The notes beneath the pieces were generated by a model. It saw only the letters and a list, made by a program, of their open reading frames with translations, was not told the origin of the DNA and did no database searches. DNA of 42,604 nt, from assembly GCA_902802825.1 (NCBI GenBank), contig CADCNV010000008.1:34901-77504 (forward strand), given 5' to 3'. A program made the position numbers and the translations under genes. How positions within the stretch are numbered: position 1 is the stretch's first letter; each line of letters opens with the position of its first letter. Origin of the DNA: an uncultured bacterium. Its GTDB lineage: Bacteria > Cyanobacteriota > Vampirovibrionia > Gastranaerophilales > Gastranaerophilaceae. This document shows, one piece after another, positions 25,094 through 33,032 of the stretch.

Positions 25094-25696
25094 ATGGCAA
25101 GATATACAGGACCAAGTGAAAAATTATTCCGTAATTATGGAGTAAAAGACTTATCAAACAGGAAGTTAACATCTTCTATGCGTCAAACCGCATCAGGTCA
25201 GCACGGTGCTGCAAGAAAGAAACTTTCTGAATATGCTCTTCACTTAAAAGAAAAACAAAAAATCAGATTAACTTATTTAGTTAGTGAAAAACAATTTGCA
25301 AAATATTACAAAGAAGCTGCAAGAAGAAAAGGCGTTACGGGTACTATTCTTTTACAATTATTGGAATCAAGACTTGATAACATCTTATTCAGAGCGGGCT
25401 TTGGTATTACCCGTAAACAAACAAGACAAATTGTTAACCATGGACACGTTCTTGTAAACGGAAAGAAAGTTGATATCCCTTCTTATTTAGTAAAAGCAGG
25501 CGATGTTATTACCGTAAAATCAAGAAGTTCAAAATTTGTTCAAGGTGTTATGGATTCAATAGATTTGGCATGCGCTCCGGCTTGGATGACAATTGATAAA
25601 TCAGAATTCAAAATCACTTTTGACAGAATTCCTGAAAGAGAAGAGTTAGATCCTGAACTTAAGGAACAACTCGTAATCGAATACTACTCTAAATAA
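25094..25696 (+). CDS. rpsD: 30S ribosomal protein S4
   Basis: The 200-residue protein begins M-A-R-Y-T-G-P and has the S4 RNA-binding domain (about residues 90-155: L-L-E-S-R-L-D-N-I-L-F-R-A-G-F ... G-H-V-L-V-N-G-K-K-V-D-I-P-S-Y). The N-terminal domain lacks a cysteine cluster, so it is the zinc-free (C-) form. S4 is a primary 16S rRNA binder and a translational regulator in several bacteria. AAAAGGAG precedes the ATG. As I recall, photosynthetic cyanobacteria usually keep rpsD outside this operon, so its presence here is a small difference from them. Confidence 0.97.
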   Translation: MARYTGPSEKLFRNYGVKDLSNRKLTSSMRQTASGQHGAARKKLSEYALHLKEKQKIRLTYLVSEKQFAKYYKEAARRKGVTGTILLQLLESRLDNILFRAGFGITRKQTRQIVNHGHVLVNGKKVDIPSYLVKAGDVITVKSRSSKFVQGVMDSIDLACAPAWMTIDKSEFKITFDRIPEREELDPELKEQLVIEYYSK

Positions 25697-25763
25697 TAAA
25701 TAGCTAAAAGTAAGTAAAAGACTTACAAAACACGTAGTAGATTAAAACTAGGAGATTAAAATA

Positions 25764-26735
25764 ATGGAATTAAAAATTAAATGTGTTGATACAGCAACAA
25801 ATTCAGACGGTTCACAATACGGTAAATTCGTGATTGAGCCATTGGAAAGGGGCTTTGGTACTACTATCGGTAACGCTTTAAGACGAGTATTATTGTCAAG
25901 CTTAGAAGGTACAGCGGTAACAAGCACCAGAATCGAAAGCATTACTCACGAATACACTGCAATTCCTGGTGTATTGGAAGACGTAATTGACGTTATTTTG
26001 AACTTAAAAGGATTAGTTGTAAAAACAGATTCCAAAGAAGCTCAACATTTGAGAATAGATGTTGACAAACCTGGTCCTGTATTGGCAAGCGATATTCAAT
26101 TGCCTTCAGGAGTAAAGGTTGTTAACCCTGACTGGTTGATTTGTACAGTTGCAGATGGCGGTTCATTCCACGCAGATGTAATTGTTGAATCAGGTAAAGG
26201 TTATGTTGCTCATGACGTACCAAGAGATGTTAAAGGTGATTCAATCGATGTATTACCAATTGATGCAACATTTATGCCAATCAAAAGAGTTAGTTATAAC
26301 GTAGAAAGCACTCGTGTAGGCGATTCATTAGATTACGATAAATTGACTCTTGAAATCTGGTCAAACGGTTCAGTAGATGTTCAAAATGCATTGAGCCAGG
26401 CAGCAAATCTGCTTATTGAACACTTCATGCAAATCGCCTCAATCACAGGACAACCTGCGGTTGCTTCAATCCCTGTAATGGAAGAAGAAGTTGAAGTTGT
26501 AGAAGATGAACCAAAAATGACAATAGAAGAATTGGAACTTTCAGTCAGAGCATATAATTGCCTGAAACGTGCAAGTATCAATTCAATGTCCGAACTTTTG
26601 AAAAAATCAGAACATGATTTATTAAATATCAAAAACTTCGGTAAAAAATCTTCAGACGAAGTAATTGAAAGATTACATCACTTCGGTCTTGATTTGGCTC
26701 CAAATCCTGTCGAAGAAGAAGATTTGATTGGATAA
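25764..26735 (+). CDS. rpoA: DNA-directed RNA polymerase subunit alpha
   Basis: The 323-residue protein has the N-terminal assembly domain (G-F-G-T-T-I-G-N-A-L-R-R-V-L-L-S-S-L at about 31-48), an acidic linker (E-E-E-V-E-V-V-E-D-E) and the C-terminal DNA- and activator-binding domain with L-S-V-R-A-Y-N-C-L-K-R-A and L-L-N-I-K-N-F-G-K-K-S. It dimerises to start polymerase assembly. AGGAG lies 8 nt before the ATG. The 67-nt spacer after rpsD contains a small GTAAGT/ACTTAC hairpin. Confidence 0.97.
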   Translation: MELKIKCVDTATNSDGSQYGKFVIEPLERGFGTTIGNALRRVLLSSLEGTAVTSTRIESITHEYTAIPGVLEDVIDVILNLKGLVVKTDSKEAQHLRIDVDKPGPVLASDIQLPSGVKVVNPDWLICTVADGGSFHADVIVESGKGYVAHDVPRDVKGDSIDVLPIDATFMPIKRVSYNVESTRVGDSLDYDKLTLEIWSNGSVDVQNALSQAANLLIEHFMQIASITGQPAVASIPVMEEEVEVVEDEPKMTIEELELSVRAYNCLKRASINSMSELLKKSEHDLLNIKNFGKKSSDEVIERLHHFGLDLAPNPVEEEDLIG

Positions 26736-26872
26736 GTAATAAGTATATAAGTAGTTAAGTAGATAAGTTCTTTACAAATTTATTTTATTTAAGTACATTG
26801 GCGATTTTTAAATATAAAATAAAAACAAAATGAACTTATTTACTTATATACTTAACTACTTATCTACATAGA
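26733..26872 (+). repeat. Inverted octamer array (TAAGTA / ACTTAT type) in the rpoA-rplQ spacer
   Basis: The left arm (about 26733-26770) is made of 8-nt units of the form NTAAGTAN. The right arm (26832-26868) consists of ACTTATTT, ACTTATAT, ACTTAACT and ACTTATCT in tandem. The innermost ATAAGTTC (26763-26770) pairs exactly with GAACTTAT (26832-26839), and outer units pair with a few mismatches. The AT-rich centre can also pair, giving one long imperfect hairpin about 130 nt across. Confidence 0.65.
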
Positions 26873-26901
26873 TTACAAATATAATAGAAAAGGATAAAAC
26901 A

Positions 26902-27351
26902 ATGAGACACCAAACTAAGAAAAATACGCTAGGTAAAGCGCAAGATCAAAGAAAAGCTTTGTTGCGTTCATTAGCTACCGAACTTTTTGTTCATGGTGAA
27001 ATTACAACTACATTGGCTCGTGCAAAAGCATTAAAGCCATATGCGGAAAAAATTATCACTTTGGCTAAAAAAGGCGATTTGAACTCAATTCGCAACGCCG
27101 CAAAGTACATCTATAACAAAGAAACAGGTGACTTCATGGCATATGATGTAAAGAAAAAAGCATACGTTGAAGTTCCTGCTGATGGTAAATTCACTGATGC
27201 AGTCAAGAAGACTCCTCAAACTGTTTTGAGAAAGTTATTTGTAGTCATCGGTAAAAAATACGCTGAACAAAAAGGCGGATACACAAGAATTTACCACTTA
27301 CCGCCAAGACGTGGTGATGCTTCTGAAATGGCACTGATTCAATTGGTGTAA
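26902..27351 (+). CDS. rplQ: 50S ribosomal protein L17
   Basis: It begins M-R-H-Q-T-K-K-N-T-L-G-K and has R-K-A-L-L-R-S-L-A-T-E-L-F-V-H-G-E-I-T-T-T-L-A-R-A-K, the L17 signature. At 149 residues it is longer than the common 116-127, because of an insertion of about 25 residues in the middle (around Y-N-K-E-T-G-D-F-M-A-Y-D-V-K-K-K). The end G-G-Y-T-R-I-Y-H-L-P-P-R-R-G-D is typical. AAAGGA precedes the ATG. Confidence 0.96.
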   Translation: MRHQTKKNTLGKAQDQRKALLRSLATELFVHGEITTTLARAKALKPYAEKIITLAKKGDLNSIRNAAKYIYNKETGDFMAYDVKKKAYVEVPADGKFTDAVKKTPQTVLRKLFVVIGKKYAEQKGGYTRIYHLPPRRGDASEMALIQLV

Positions 27352-27358
27352 TAGCAGA

Positions 27359-28144
27359 ATGCGATATGCTTTAAAAGTTCAGTATATTGGCAAAAATTAT
27401 GCAGGAAGCCAAATTCAGTTTAGGGGTAAATGTAAGGAAAACCCCAAAGGTGCAGAAATTGAACCAACTATACAGGGTGAACTTGAAAAAGCAATTAGTA
27501 CATTGATATTCGGTGATACCGAAAATATAAACCGACAGTTTAAAACAGTCTTTTCCGGAAGAACTGACAAAGGTGTAAACTCGTTAGGGCAAGTTATTCA
27601 TTTTGATACTGACAAGGATATTGTTGCTTCAAAATTTGTCTATCAATTAAATGAAATTCTCCCTGATGATATTTCAGTCAGTGATTTAAGGCAGGTGGAC
27701 AATCGTTTTCATGCTCAAAAAAGCGCTAAAAGGCGTCATTACAGATTTGAATTTATAAATCGAAGATGTAAAAATGCTTTTGACGGCGATTTAATGAGAG
27801 TGAAGTTCCGGACAGATGAAAAAAGGATGCAGAAATCCTTAAATTATCTGCTTGGAGAACATGATTTTTCAAGTTTTAAAAGCTCCGGAACGCTAAACCC
27901 AAGCAAAGTTTGTTTTATAGAAAGCGCTAAAGTTCAAAAACTTGGCGACAGAGTGATTATTGATATTGTGGGAAACAGGTTTTTATACAATATGGTAAGA
28001 ACAATTGTCGGTACCCTTTTAGAAATAGAAGGACATAATCTAAAACCCGAGCACATGCTTGAAGTTTTAGAAGCATGCGACCGTCGCAAGGCGGGGCAGA
28101 CTGTTAGTCCGTACGGATTGACATTGATTGAAGTAACTTACTAG
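27359..28144 (+). CDS. truA: tRNA pseudouridine(38-40) synthase TruA
   Basis: The enzyme modifies U38-U40 in the anticodon stem-loop of tRNAs. The catalytic aspartate is Asp70 in F-S-G-R-T-D-K-G-V. Other TruA motifs are R-R-H-Y-R-F-E, H-D-F-S-S-F-K and N-R-F-L-Y-N-M-V-R-T-I-V-G-T-L. At 261 residues it is near standard length. It starts 7 nt after rplQ without a strong ribosome site, so translation is probably coupled. The order rplQ-truA-rplM-rpsI is, in my knowledge, typical of cyanobacteria and some other phyla. Confidence 0.95.
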   Translation: MRYALKVQYIGKNYAGSQIQFRGKCKENPKGAEIEPTIQGELEKAISTLIFGDTENINRQFKTVFSGRTDKGVNSLGQVIHFDTDKDIVASKFVYQLNEILPDDISVSDLRQVDNRFHAQKSAKRRHYRFEFINRRCKNAFDGDLMRVKFRTDEKRMQKSLNYLLGEHDFSSFKSSGTLNPSKVCFIESAKVQKLGDRVIIDIVGNRFLYNMVRTIVGTLLEIEGHNLKPEHMLEVLEACDRRKAGQTVSPYGLTLIEVTY

Positions 28145-28166
28145 AAAATAATGGAGAAAATGCAAT

Positions 28167-28604
28167 ATGAAAACATATTCAGCAAAACCTCTTGAAGTTG
28201 AAAGAAAATGGTATGTAATTGACGCTGAAGGCGAAATTTTAGGTCGTCTTGCAGTTCGTGTTGCTGACATTTTAAGAGGTAAAAATAAACCTGAATACAC
28301 TCCAAACGTTGATACAGGTGATTTCGTTATCGTTATCAATGCTGACAAAGTTGTAGTTTCAGGTAAAAAGGAAACTGATAAAATTTATTTACACCACACA
28401 GGTTATCCTGGTGGATTAAAAACAGCTTCTTTCAAAGAAGTAATGGAAAAAGACCCTAGAATTGTTATTGAACATGCTGTTCGCGGTATGTTGCAACACA
28501 ATACTTTGGGTGCTGAACAATTCAACAAATTAAAGGTTTACGTTGGTTCTGAACATCCTCATGCTGCTCAAAAACCAATCGTACTTGAAAAGGAGGCGAA
28601 ATAA
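28167..28604 (+). CDS. rplM: 50S ribosomal protein L13
   Basis: The 145-residue protein begins with [19 protein letters not shown] and contains [19 protein letters not shown] and [11 protein letters not shown]. These are L13 signatures and the length is normal. GGAG lies about 10 nt before the ATG. The stop codon overlaps the rpsI start. Confidence 0.97.
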   Translation: MKTYSAKPLEVERKWYVIDAEGEILGRLAVRVADILRGKNKPEYTPNVDTGDFVIVINADKVVVSGKKETDKIYLHHTGYPGGLKTASFKEVMEKDPRIVIEHAVRGMLQHNTLGAEQFNKLKVYVGSEHPHAAQKPIVLEKEAK

Positions 28605-29002
28605 TGGCAGATAAAGATATTATAATGGCTACAGGCAGAAGAAAGACCTCCATTGCTGTTGTTAAATTGGTGAAAGGTTCTGGCAGAATCTTTGTAAATG
28701 GCAAAACATTGAAAAATTACATTGGTAACAGACCTGCAATTGAAATGTTAGTATACAGACCGTTAGTATTGACTGAAACTCAGGACAGATATGATGTTAG
28801 AGTTAAGGCAGTAGGCGGTGGTGTTGTAGCTCAGTGCGGAGCTATTAAACACGGCATTTCAAGAGCTTTGGTTAAAGCAAATGAAGAATTCAGAAGCGTT
28901 CTTAAAGTTGAAGGATTGTTAACAAGAGATCCGAGAGTTAAAGAACGTAAAAAATATGGTAGAAAAAGAGCTCGTAAGAGATTCCAATTTTCAAAACGTT
29001 AA
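28604..29002 (+). CDS. rpsI: 30S ribosomal protein S9
   Basis: The 132-residue protein has [33 protein letters not shown] and the highly basic tail [17 protein letters not shown]. The C-terminal arginine of S9 reaches the P-site tRNA. The start overlaps the rplM stop (TAATG), with GGAGG just upstream. It is the last gene of the operon and is followed by a strong terminator. Confidence 0.97.
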   Translation: MADKDIIMATGRRKTSIAVVKLVKGSGRIFVNGKTLKNYIGNRPAIEMLVYRPLVLTETQDRYDVRVKAVGGGVVAQCGAIKHGISRALVKANEEFRSVLKVEGLLTRDPRVKERKKYGRKRARKRFQFSKR

Positions 29003-29010
29003 TACATACA

Positions 29011-29046
29011 AAAAGAACCGACTTTCAAAGTCGGTTCTTTTTTTGA
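29011..29046. terminator. Bidirectional terminator after rpsI
   Basis: AAAAGAACCGACT (29011-29023) pairs with AGTCGGTTCTTTT around a short loop, flanked by A and T runs. It can end both the ribosomal operon and the convergent TM2 gene. Confidence 0.9.
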
Positions 29047-29053
29047 TAATTTT

Positions 29054-29302
29054 TTAAATCATCCAAGGAATTGGCTGCCCGTCTTTGCCGGGGAATTTTG
29101 CGCAGGCGATAAGGATTAAGTCAACAAGAGCCCATATACTTGTAATAAATAATCCAAAACCGAATGACAATACAGTAATTAAAAGCATTGCCCAAGCAGA
29201 ACCTTTTTTGCCTGCCCAAAAACGGTGAGCACCAAAAACTCCTAAAAATAAGCAAAATAAAAATGTTGCCAACCATTCCGTGTTAAATTGTTTTTCTTCC
29301 AT
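29054..29302 (-). CDS. TM2-domain membrane protein
   Basis: The 82-residue protein has the TM2 signature: a first helix with F-L-F-C-L-F-L-G-V-F-G-A-H-R-F-W-A-G-K-K-G, then a second helix with G-L-F-I-T-S-I-W-A-L-V-D-L-I-L-I. The glycines and G-x-H-x-F-Y/W-x-G are diagnostic. The cellular function of bacterial TM2 proteins is generally unknown. The ATG at 29302 is chosen because GGAGG lies 5 nt before it; a TTG four codons upstream falls within that site. Confidence 0.85.
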   Translation of the reverse strand: MEEKQFNTEWLATFLFCLFLGVFGAHRFWAGKKGSAWAMLLITVLSFGFGLFITSIWALVDLILIACAKFPGKDGQPIPWMI

Positions 29303-29355
29303 ATTTACCTCCAATTATCATTATAAATTTATATGATTTTTTGATTTTTGTCAAT

Positions 29356-29384
29356 TTGATGTATCAATAAACTTGTGCTATTAT
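29356..29384 (+). promoter_or_regulatory. ruvB promoter
   Basis: TTGATG (29356-29361), a 17-nt spacer, then TATTAT (29379-29384) preceded by TGC. The predicted start near 29391 places AAGGGAG at the very 5' end of the mRNA. Confidence 0.65.
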
Positions 29385-29404
29385 TCTTTCAAGGGAGTAA
29401 TATC

Positions 29405-30475
29405 TTGAGTATAATTGCAGATGATAATGATTTTTTAAATACAAAACATCAGGAAAAGAAAAATCCTGTTGTAAAGCCTGATGAAAATGATAATGATCGT
29501 TTTTTTGAAAACAGTATTCGTCCGACAGATTTTAATTCATATATCGGTCAGTCGAATTTATTGAAGCATTTAAAAATTACAATAGAGGCAGCAAAAAAAC
29601 GTGAAAAGCCCCTGGATCATTTGCTGTTTTACGGGCCTCCAGGGTTGGGTAAAACAACTCTGGCAGGTGTTATAGCAAATGAAATGAATGTTCCTGTCAA
29701 AATTACTTCAGCGCCCGCACTAGAAAGACCGAGAGATATCATAGGAATTTTGATGTCATTAGAAGAAAATCAGATTCTTTTTATTGATGAGATTCATCGT
29801 CTGAATAAGGTCGCAGAAGAAATTTTATACCCTGCAATGGAAGATTTTTATCTTGATATGACAACAGGTAAAGCGCAAACTGTAAAGACATTGCGTATTC
29901 CTTTACCGAAATTTACGCTTATTGGGGCTACAACAAAAGCCGGAGAGTTATCAAGCCCGTTAAGAGACAGATTTGGAATTGTTCACCGGCTTGAATTTTA
30001 TACCGAAGAAGAATTGTCAAAAGTTATAAAGCGTACGGCAGGTTTACTTGATATAGAAATTGATGAAAAATCTGCTCATGCTATTGCAAGACGTTCGCGC
30101 GGAACCCCACGTATTGCAAATCGCTTAATAAAACGTGTAAGTGATTATGCAATAGTAAAAAATGACGGTAAAATTACGGAAAATATAGCAAATAAATCAC
30201 TTGATATATTAGAGATTGATGAATTCGGGCTTGATAATACAGACAGAAATTTGTTAAAACTTATTATAGAAAAATATGACGGCGGGCCTGTCGGAATTGA
30301 AACAATTGCTGCTGCTATTGGGGAAGATTCAAGAACATTAGAAGATGTTTGTGAGCCGTATTTGCTGCAATGCGGGCTTTTACAACGTACCCCAAGAGGG
30401 CGCAAAGTTACCCCTGAAACGTACAGACATTTGGGATACAAAACAGTAAATTCTAATCAGCAGAGTTTGTTTTAA
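29405..30475 (+). CDS. ruvB: Holliday junction branch migration ATPase RuvB
   Basis: RuvB is the hexameric motor that drives branch migration with RuvA. The AAA+ core has Walker A G-P-P-G-L-G-K-T (residues 77-84) and Walker [11 protein letters not shown], sensor [10 protein letters not shown] and a C-terminal winged helix ending in [12 protein letters not shown]. The TTG at 29405 is chosen because AAGGGAG lies 7 nt upstream. A GTG at 29375 in the same frame overlaps the -10 box and cannot be in the mRNA from that promoter. About 25 polar residues precede the conserved R-P-x-x-F region. No ruvA or ruvC is adjacent. Confidence 0.95.
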   Translation: MSIIADDNDFLNTKHQEKKNPVVKPDENDNDRFFENSIRPTDFNSYIGQSNLLKHLKITIEAAKKREKPLDHLLFYGPPGLGKTTLAGVIANEMNVPVKITSAPALERPRDIIGILMSLEENQILFIDEIHRLNKVAEEILYPAMEDFYLDMTTGKAQTVKTLRIPLPKFTLIGATTKAGELSSPLRDRFGIVHRLEFYTEEELSKVIKRTAGLLDIEIDEKSAHAIARRSRGTPRIANRLIKRVSDYAIVKNDGKITENIANKSLDILEIDEFGLDNTDRNLLKLIIEKYDGGPVGIETIAAAIGEDSRTLEDVCEPYLLQCGLLQRTPRGRKVTPETYRHLGYKTVNSNQQSLF

Positions 30476-30477
30476 TC

Positions 30478-30506
30478 TTGTAATTTAAATGCTTTTTGCT
30501 TATAAT
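30478..30506 (+). promoter_or_regulatory. kdsA promoter, six nt before the start codon
   Basis: TTGTAA (30478-30483), a 17-nt spacer, then TATAAT (30501-30506), six nt, ATG at 30513. No Shine-Dalgarno site is present, so the kdsA-mbl-pheS-rseP mRNA would be leaderless. Confidence 0.7.
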
Positions 30507-30512
30507 TTCGGT

Positions 30513-31340
30513 ATGAGTACAGAGAGAATTAAACTTAGGGATTTTGAAATTGGCGGGGATAAGTTAACTATCCTTGCAGGACCTTGTGCAATTGAAAGTC
30601 AGGAAATTTTAAATGAAACTGCGCAAGGATTAAAAGAAATTACAAAGGAATTGGATATAAATTTTATATTTAAATCCTCTTTTGACAAGGCAAACCGCTC
30701 GTCTTTGTCTTCATACAGAGGTCCCGGAATGAAAAAGGGACTTGAAATGCTAAGTGAGGTTAAAGAGAAATATGATTTACCGATAGTTACGGATATTCAT
30801 ACTCCGGATCAGGCATTTGAAGTAGCAAAAGTTGCCGATATTATTCAAATTCCCGCATTTTTGTGCAGACAAACGGATTTGCTTGTGGCTGCAGGGAAAA
30901 CAAATAAAATAATCAATATTAAAAAAGGTCAGTTTCTTGCACCTGAGCAAATGAAATCTCTGATTAAAAAAGTTGAAGATTCGGGTAATAAAAACATTAT
31001 GGTAACTGACAGAGGAACAACATTCGGGTATAACAATTTGGTTGTTGATTTCCGCGGAATCCCGATTATGAAAGAATTTGGCTATCCTGTTGTATTTGAT
31101 GCTACTCATAGTGTCCAACTCCCCGGAGCAAACGGTACAAGCTCGGGCGGCGACAGAAGATTCGTTCCGACTCTTGCTAAATCTGCAATGGCAGCAGGTG
31201 CCGATGTTTTGTTCTTCGAAATTCATCCTGAGCCGGATAAAGCCCTTTGTGATGGTGCTAATATGGTTGCTCTTAGGAATGCAAAAGAGTTATTTGAGAT
31301 TTGCAATAAAATATTTAAACTTGTAAGAGGTCTTGATTAA
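30513..31340 (+). CDS. kdsA: 3-deoxy-8-phosphooctulonate (KDO-8-P) synthase
   Basis: KdsA condenses phosphoenolpyruvate with arabinose 5-phosphate to give KDO-8-phosphate for LPS inner core. The family motifs are present: L-A-G-P-C-A-I-E-S near the start, F-K-S-S-F-D-K-A-N-R-S-S, R-G-P-G-M-K-K-G-L, D-A-T-H-S-V-Q-L-P-G and F-F-E-I-H-P-E-P-D-K-A-L-C-D-G-A-N. The 275-residue length from the ATG at 30513 is standard. An upstream in-frame ATG at 30489 overlaps the promoter and is rejected. The next gene begins immediately after the stop. kdsC, for the next step, lies about 10 kb downstream. Confidence 0.95.
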   Translation: MSTERIKLRDFEIGGDKLTILAGPCAIESQEILNETAQGLKEITKELDINFIFKSSFDKANRSSLSSYRGPGMKKGLEMLSEVKEKYDLPIVTDIHTPDQAFEVAKVADIIQIPAFLCRQTDLLVAAGKTNKIINIKKGQFLAPEQMKSLIKKVEDSGNKNIMVTDRGTTFGYNNLVVDFRGIPIMKEFGYPVVFDATHSVQLPGANGTSSGGDRRFVPTLAKSAMAAGADVLFFEIHPEPDKALCDGANMVALRNAKELFEICNKIFKLVRGLD

Positions 31341-31967
31341 ATGGTTGAAATGCTGACTTTTGTGCAAGGTCCTATTGATGCTAATAATTATTTGCTTATT
31401 GATGAAGAAACAAATGATGCAATTTTGATCGATTGTTCAAGTCCTGATGATGATTATATCAATGAAATTAAAAAACTCGGGGTAAATTTAAAAAAAATAC
31501 TCTTAACTCACGGGCATTTTGATCATATTTTGGGCTGCAACAGATTTCATGAAGAATTTGGCTCAGAAATATATGTTTCACAAGAAGATAAAGAACAAAT
31601 TTCTTATGCTCCGCAAATGACAATGATGCTTGGCGGAATACAAATTCCGGAGGTTACAAGCGTAAATAATATAGTCAAAGATGGTGATACATTCAAAATC
31701 GGAGATGTTGAGTTAACCGCTATTTCAACTCCGGGGCATACAAAAGGCGGGATGTGCTATCTGTCAAATGACGGAAAAGTTTTTAGCGGGGATACATTAT
31801 TTAAAAGAAGTGTAGGCAGAACGGATTTTGTCGGGGGCAGTTTTGAACAAATACAAAACAGCGTTAAAGAAAAATTATTCAAACTCCCTGATGAAACAGT
31901 CGTATATTGCGGTCACGGGCCTGAAACAACGATCGGATACGAAAAACAATATAATGAAATTTTATAA
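31341..31967 (+). CDS. MBL-fold metallo-hydrolase (glyoxalase II-like)
   Basis: The 208-residue protein has the dinuclear metal site motif T-H-G-H-F-D-H (residues 56-62), later P-G-H-T, S-G-D-T-L-F and C-G-H-G-P. This matches the short hydroxyacylglutathione hydrolase-like branch found widely in bacteria. The substrate cannot be read from the sequence, and members of this branch include persulfide dioxygenases and thioesterases. Its ATG directly follows the kdsA stop codon, so translation is probably coupled. pheS follows after 14 nt. Confidence 0.88.
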   Translation: MVEMLTFVQGPIDANNYLLIDEETNDAILIDCSSPDDDYINEIKKLGVNLKKILLTHGHFDHILGCNRFHEEFGSEIYVSQEDKEQISYAPQMTMMLGGIQIPEVTSVNNIVKDGDTFKIGDVELTAISTPGHTKGGMCYLSNDGKVFSGDTLFKRSVGRTDFVGGSFEQIQNSVKEKLFKLPDETVVYCGHGPETTIGYEKQYNEIL

Positions 31968-31981
31968 ACAGAGGAATAAAA

Positions 31982-33019
31982 ATGAAAGAACAGTTAGAAA
32001 AAATTTATTCAGATGCGGCGATTGATATTGAAAAAGCCGTTAGTGTAAAGGATTTAGAAGAAATCAAAAATAAATATTTAAGCCGCAAAGGTGAATTTAA
32101 TGAAATTAAAAAGGGCTTGAAAGATCTTTCTATTGAAGATAAAAAAGTCGTCGGGGCATTGGCAAATGAAATTACTCAAAAGCTTGAAAATGCTATTGCG
32201 GATAAGTTTAAATTGTTCTACGAAAAAGAACTAAACGAGAAGCTTCAAAAAGAACGGCTTGATGTTACAATGCCGGGGCAATTTATCCCTAAAGGGCACA
32301 CGCATTTATTGACATCTACAACCGAAGAAATTTGTTCAATATTCAGAGGGCTTGGCTTCAGTGTGGTAGAAGATCAGTTTGCTCCTGAAGTTGAAACAGA
32401 ATATTACAATTTCGATATGTTGAATGTACCTAAAGATCACCCTGCTCGTGATGTTCAGGATACTTTCTTTACTAATATTGCACCGAATGTTGTGCTAAGA
32501 AGTCAAACTTCAGGTGCACAAATTCATGCAATGGAAGCAAAAAAACCGCCTATCAGAATTATTGCTCCGGGGCGTGTTTACCGCAACGAGAATATAAATT
32601 CCCGTAAAAATAATTTCTTTCACCAAATTGAAGGACTTTATGTTGACAAAGGGATTACTTTTGGAGATTTGAAAGGTGTATTGAATGAATTTATCAGGAT
32701 TTACTTTGGAGAAAGCCGTCCCACAAGATTCAGAAACAGTTTTTTCCCGTTTACCGAACCGTCAGCAGAAGTTGATGTTCAATGTATAATGTGTCAGGGT
32801 AAAGGTTGCAGAACCTGCTCTGGAACAGGTTGGCTTGAAATTCTGGGCGCAGGCATGGTGGATCCTAATGTATTGAGAGGGGTTGATATTGATCCTGACG
32901 TATACTCCGGATTTGCTTTTGGTGTAGGGGTAGAAAGACTTGCGATGCTCAAATACGCGGTAGAAGATATACGTTTATTCTTTAATAATGATGTAAGATT
33001 CTCTGCGCAGTTTAAATAA
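31982..33019 (+). CDS. pheS: Phenylalanyl-tRNA synthetase alpha subunit
   Basis: The 345-residue class II synthetase subunit has an N-terminal coiled coil (1-95) and motifs including F-D-M-L-N-V-P-K-D-H-P-A-R-D, L-R-S-Q-T-S, G-R-V-Y-R-N-E, F-H-Q-I-E-G-L and the closing G-F-A-F-G-V-G-V-E-R-L-A-M-L-K-Y. Four cysteines at 268, 271, 276 and 279 form a C-x2-C-x4-C-x2-C cluster as in many bacterial PheS proteins. GAGGAA precedes the ATG. pheT does not follow; the next gene is rseP. No T-box or Phe leader peptide is visible upstream. Confidence 0.96.
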   Translation: MKEQLEKIYSDAAIDIEKAVSVKDLEEIKNKYLSRKGEFNEIKKGLKDLSIEDKKVVGALANEITQKLENAIADKFKLFYEKELNEKLQKERLDVTMPGQFIPKGHTHLLTSTTEEICSIFRGLGFSVVEDQFAPEVETEYYNFDMLNVPKDHPARDVQDTFFTNIAPNVVLRSQTSGAQIHAMEAKKPPIRIIAPGRVYRNENINSRKNNFFHQIEGLYVDKGITFGDLKGVLNEFIRIYFGESRPTRFRNSFFPFTEPSAEVDVQCIMCQGKGCRTCSGTGWLEILGAGMVDPNVLRGVDIDPDVYSGFAFGVGVERLAMLKYAVEDIRLFFNNDVRFSAQFK

Positions 33020-33032
33020 AAAGGATTTATAA

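Noticed and set aside
24935..26872. CRISPR array suggested by repeated units
   Set aside because: Units are 8 nt and contiguous without spacers, lie in operon spacers, and there are no cas genes.
27359..28144. Separate transcription start for truA
   Set aside because: The gene starts 7 nt after rplQ with no promoter-like sequence; coupling is simpler.
31967..31982. T-box or Phe leader peptide regulating pheS
   Set aside because: Only 14 nt separate pheS from the preceding gene; no leader or structured region exists.
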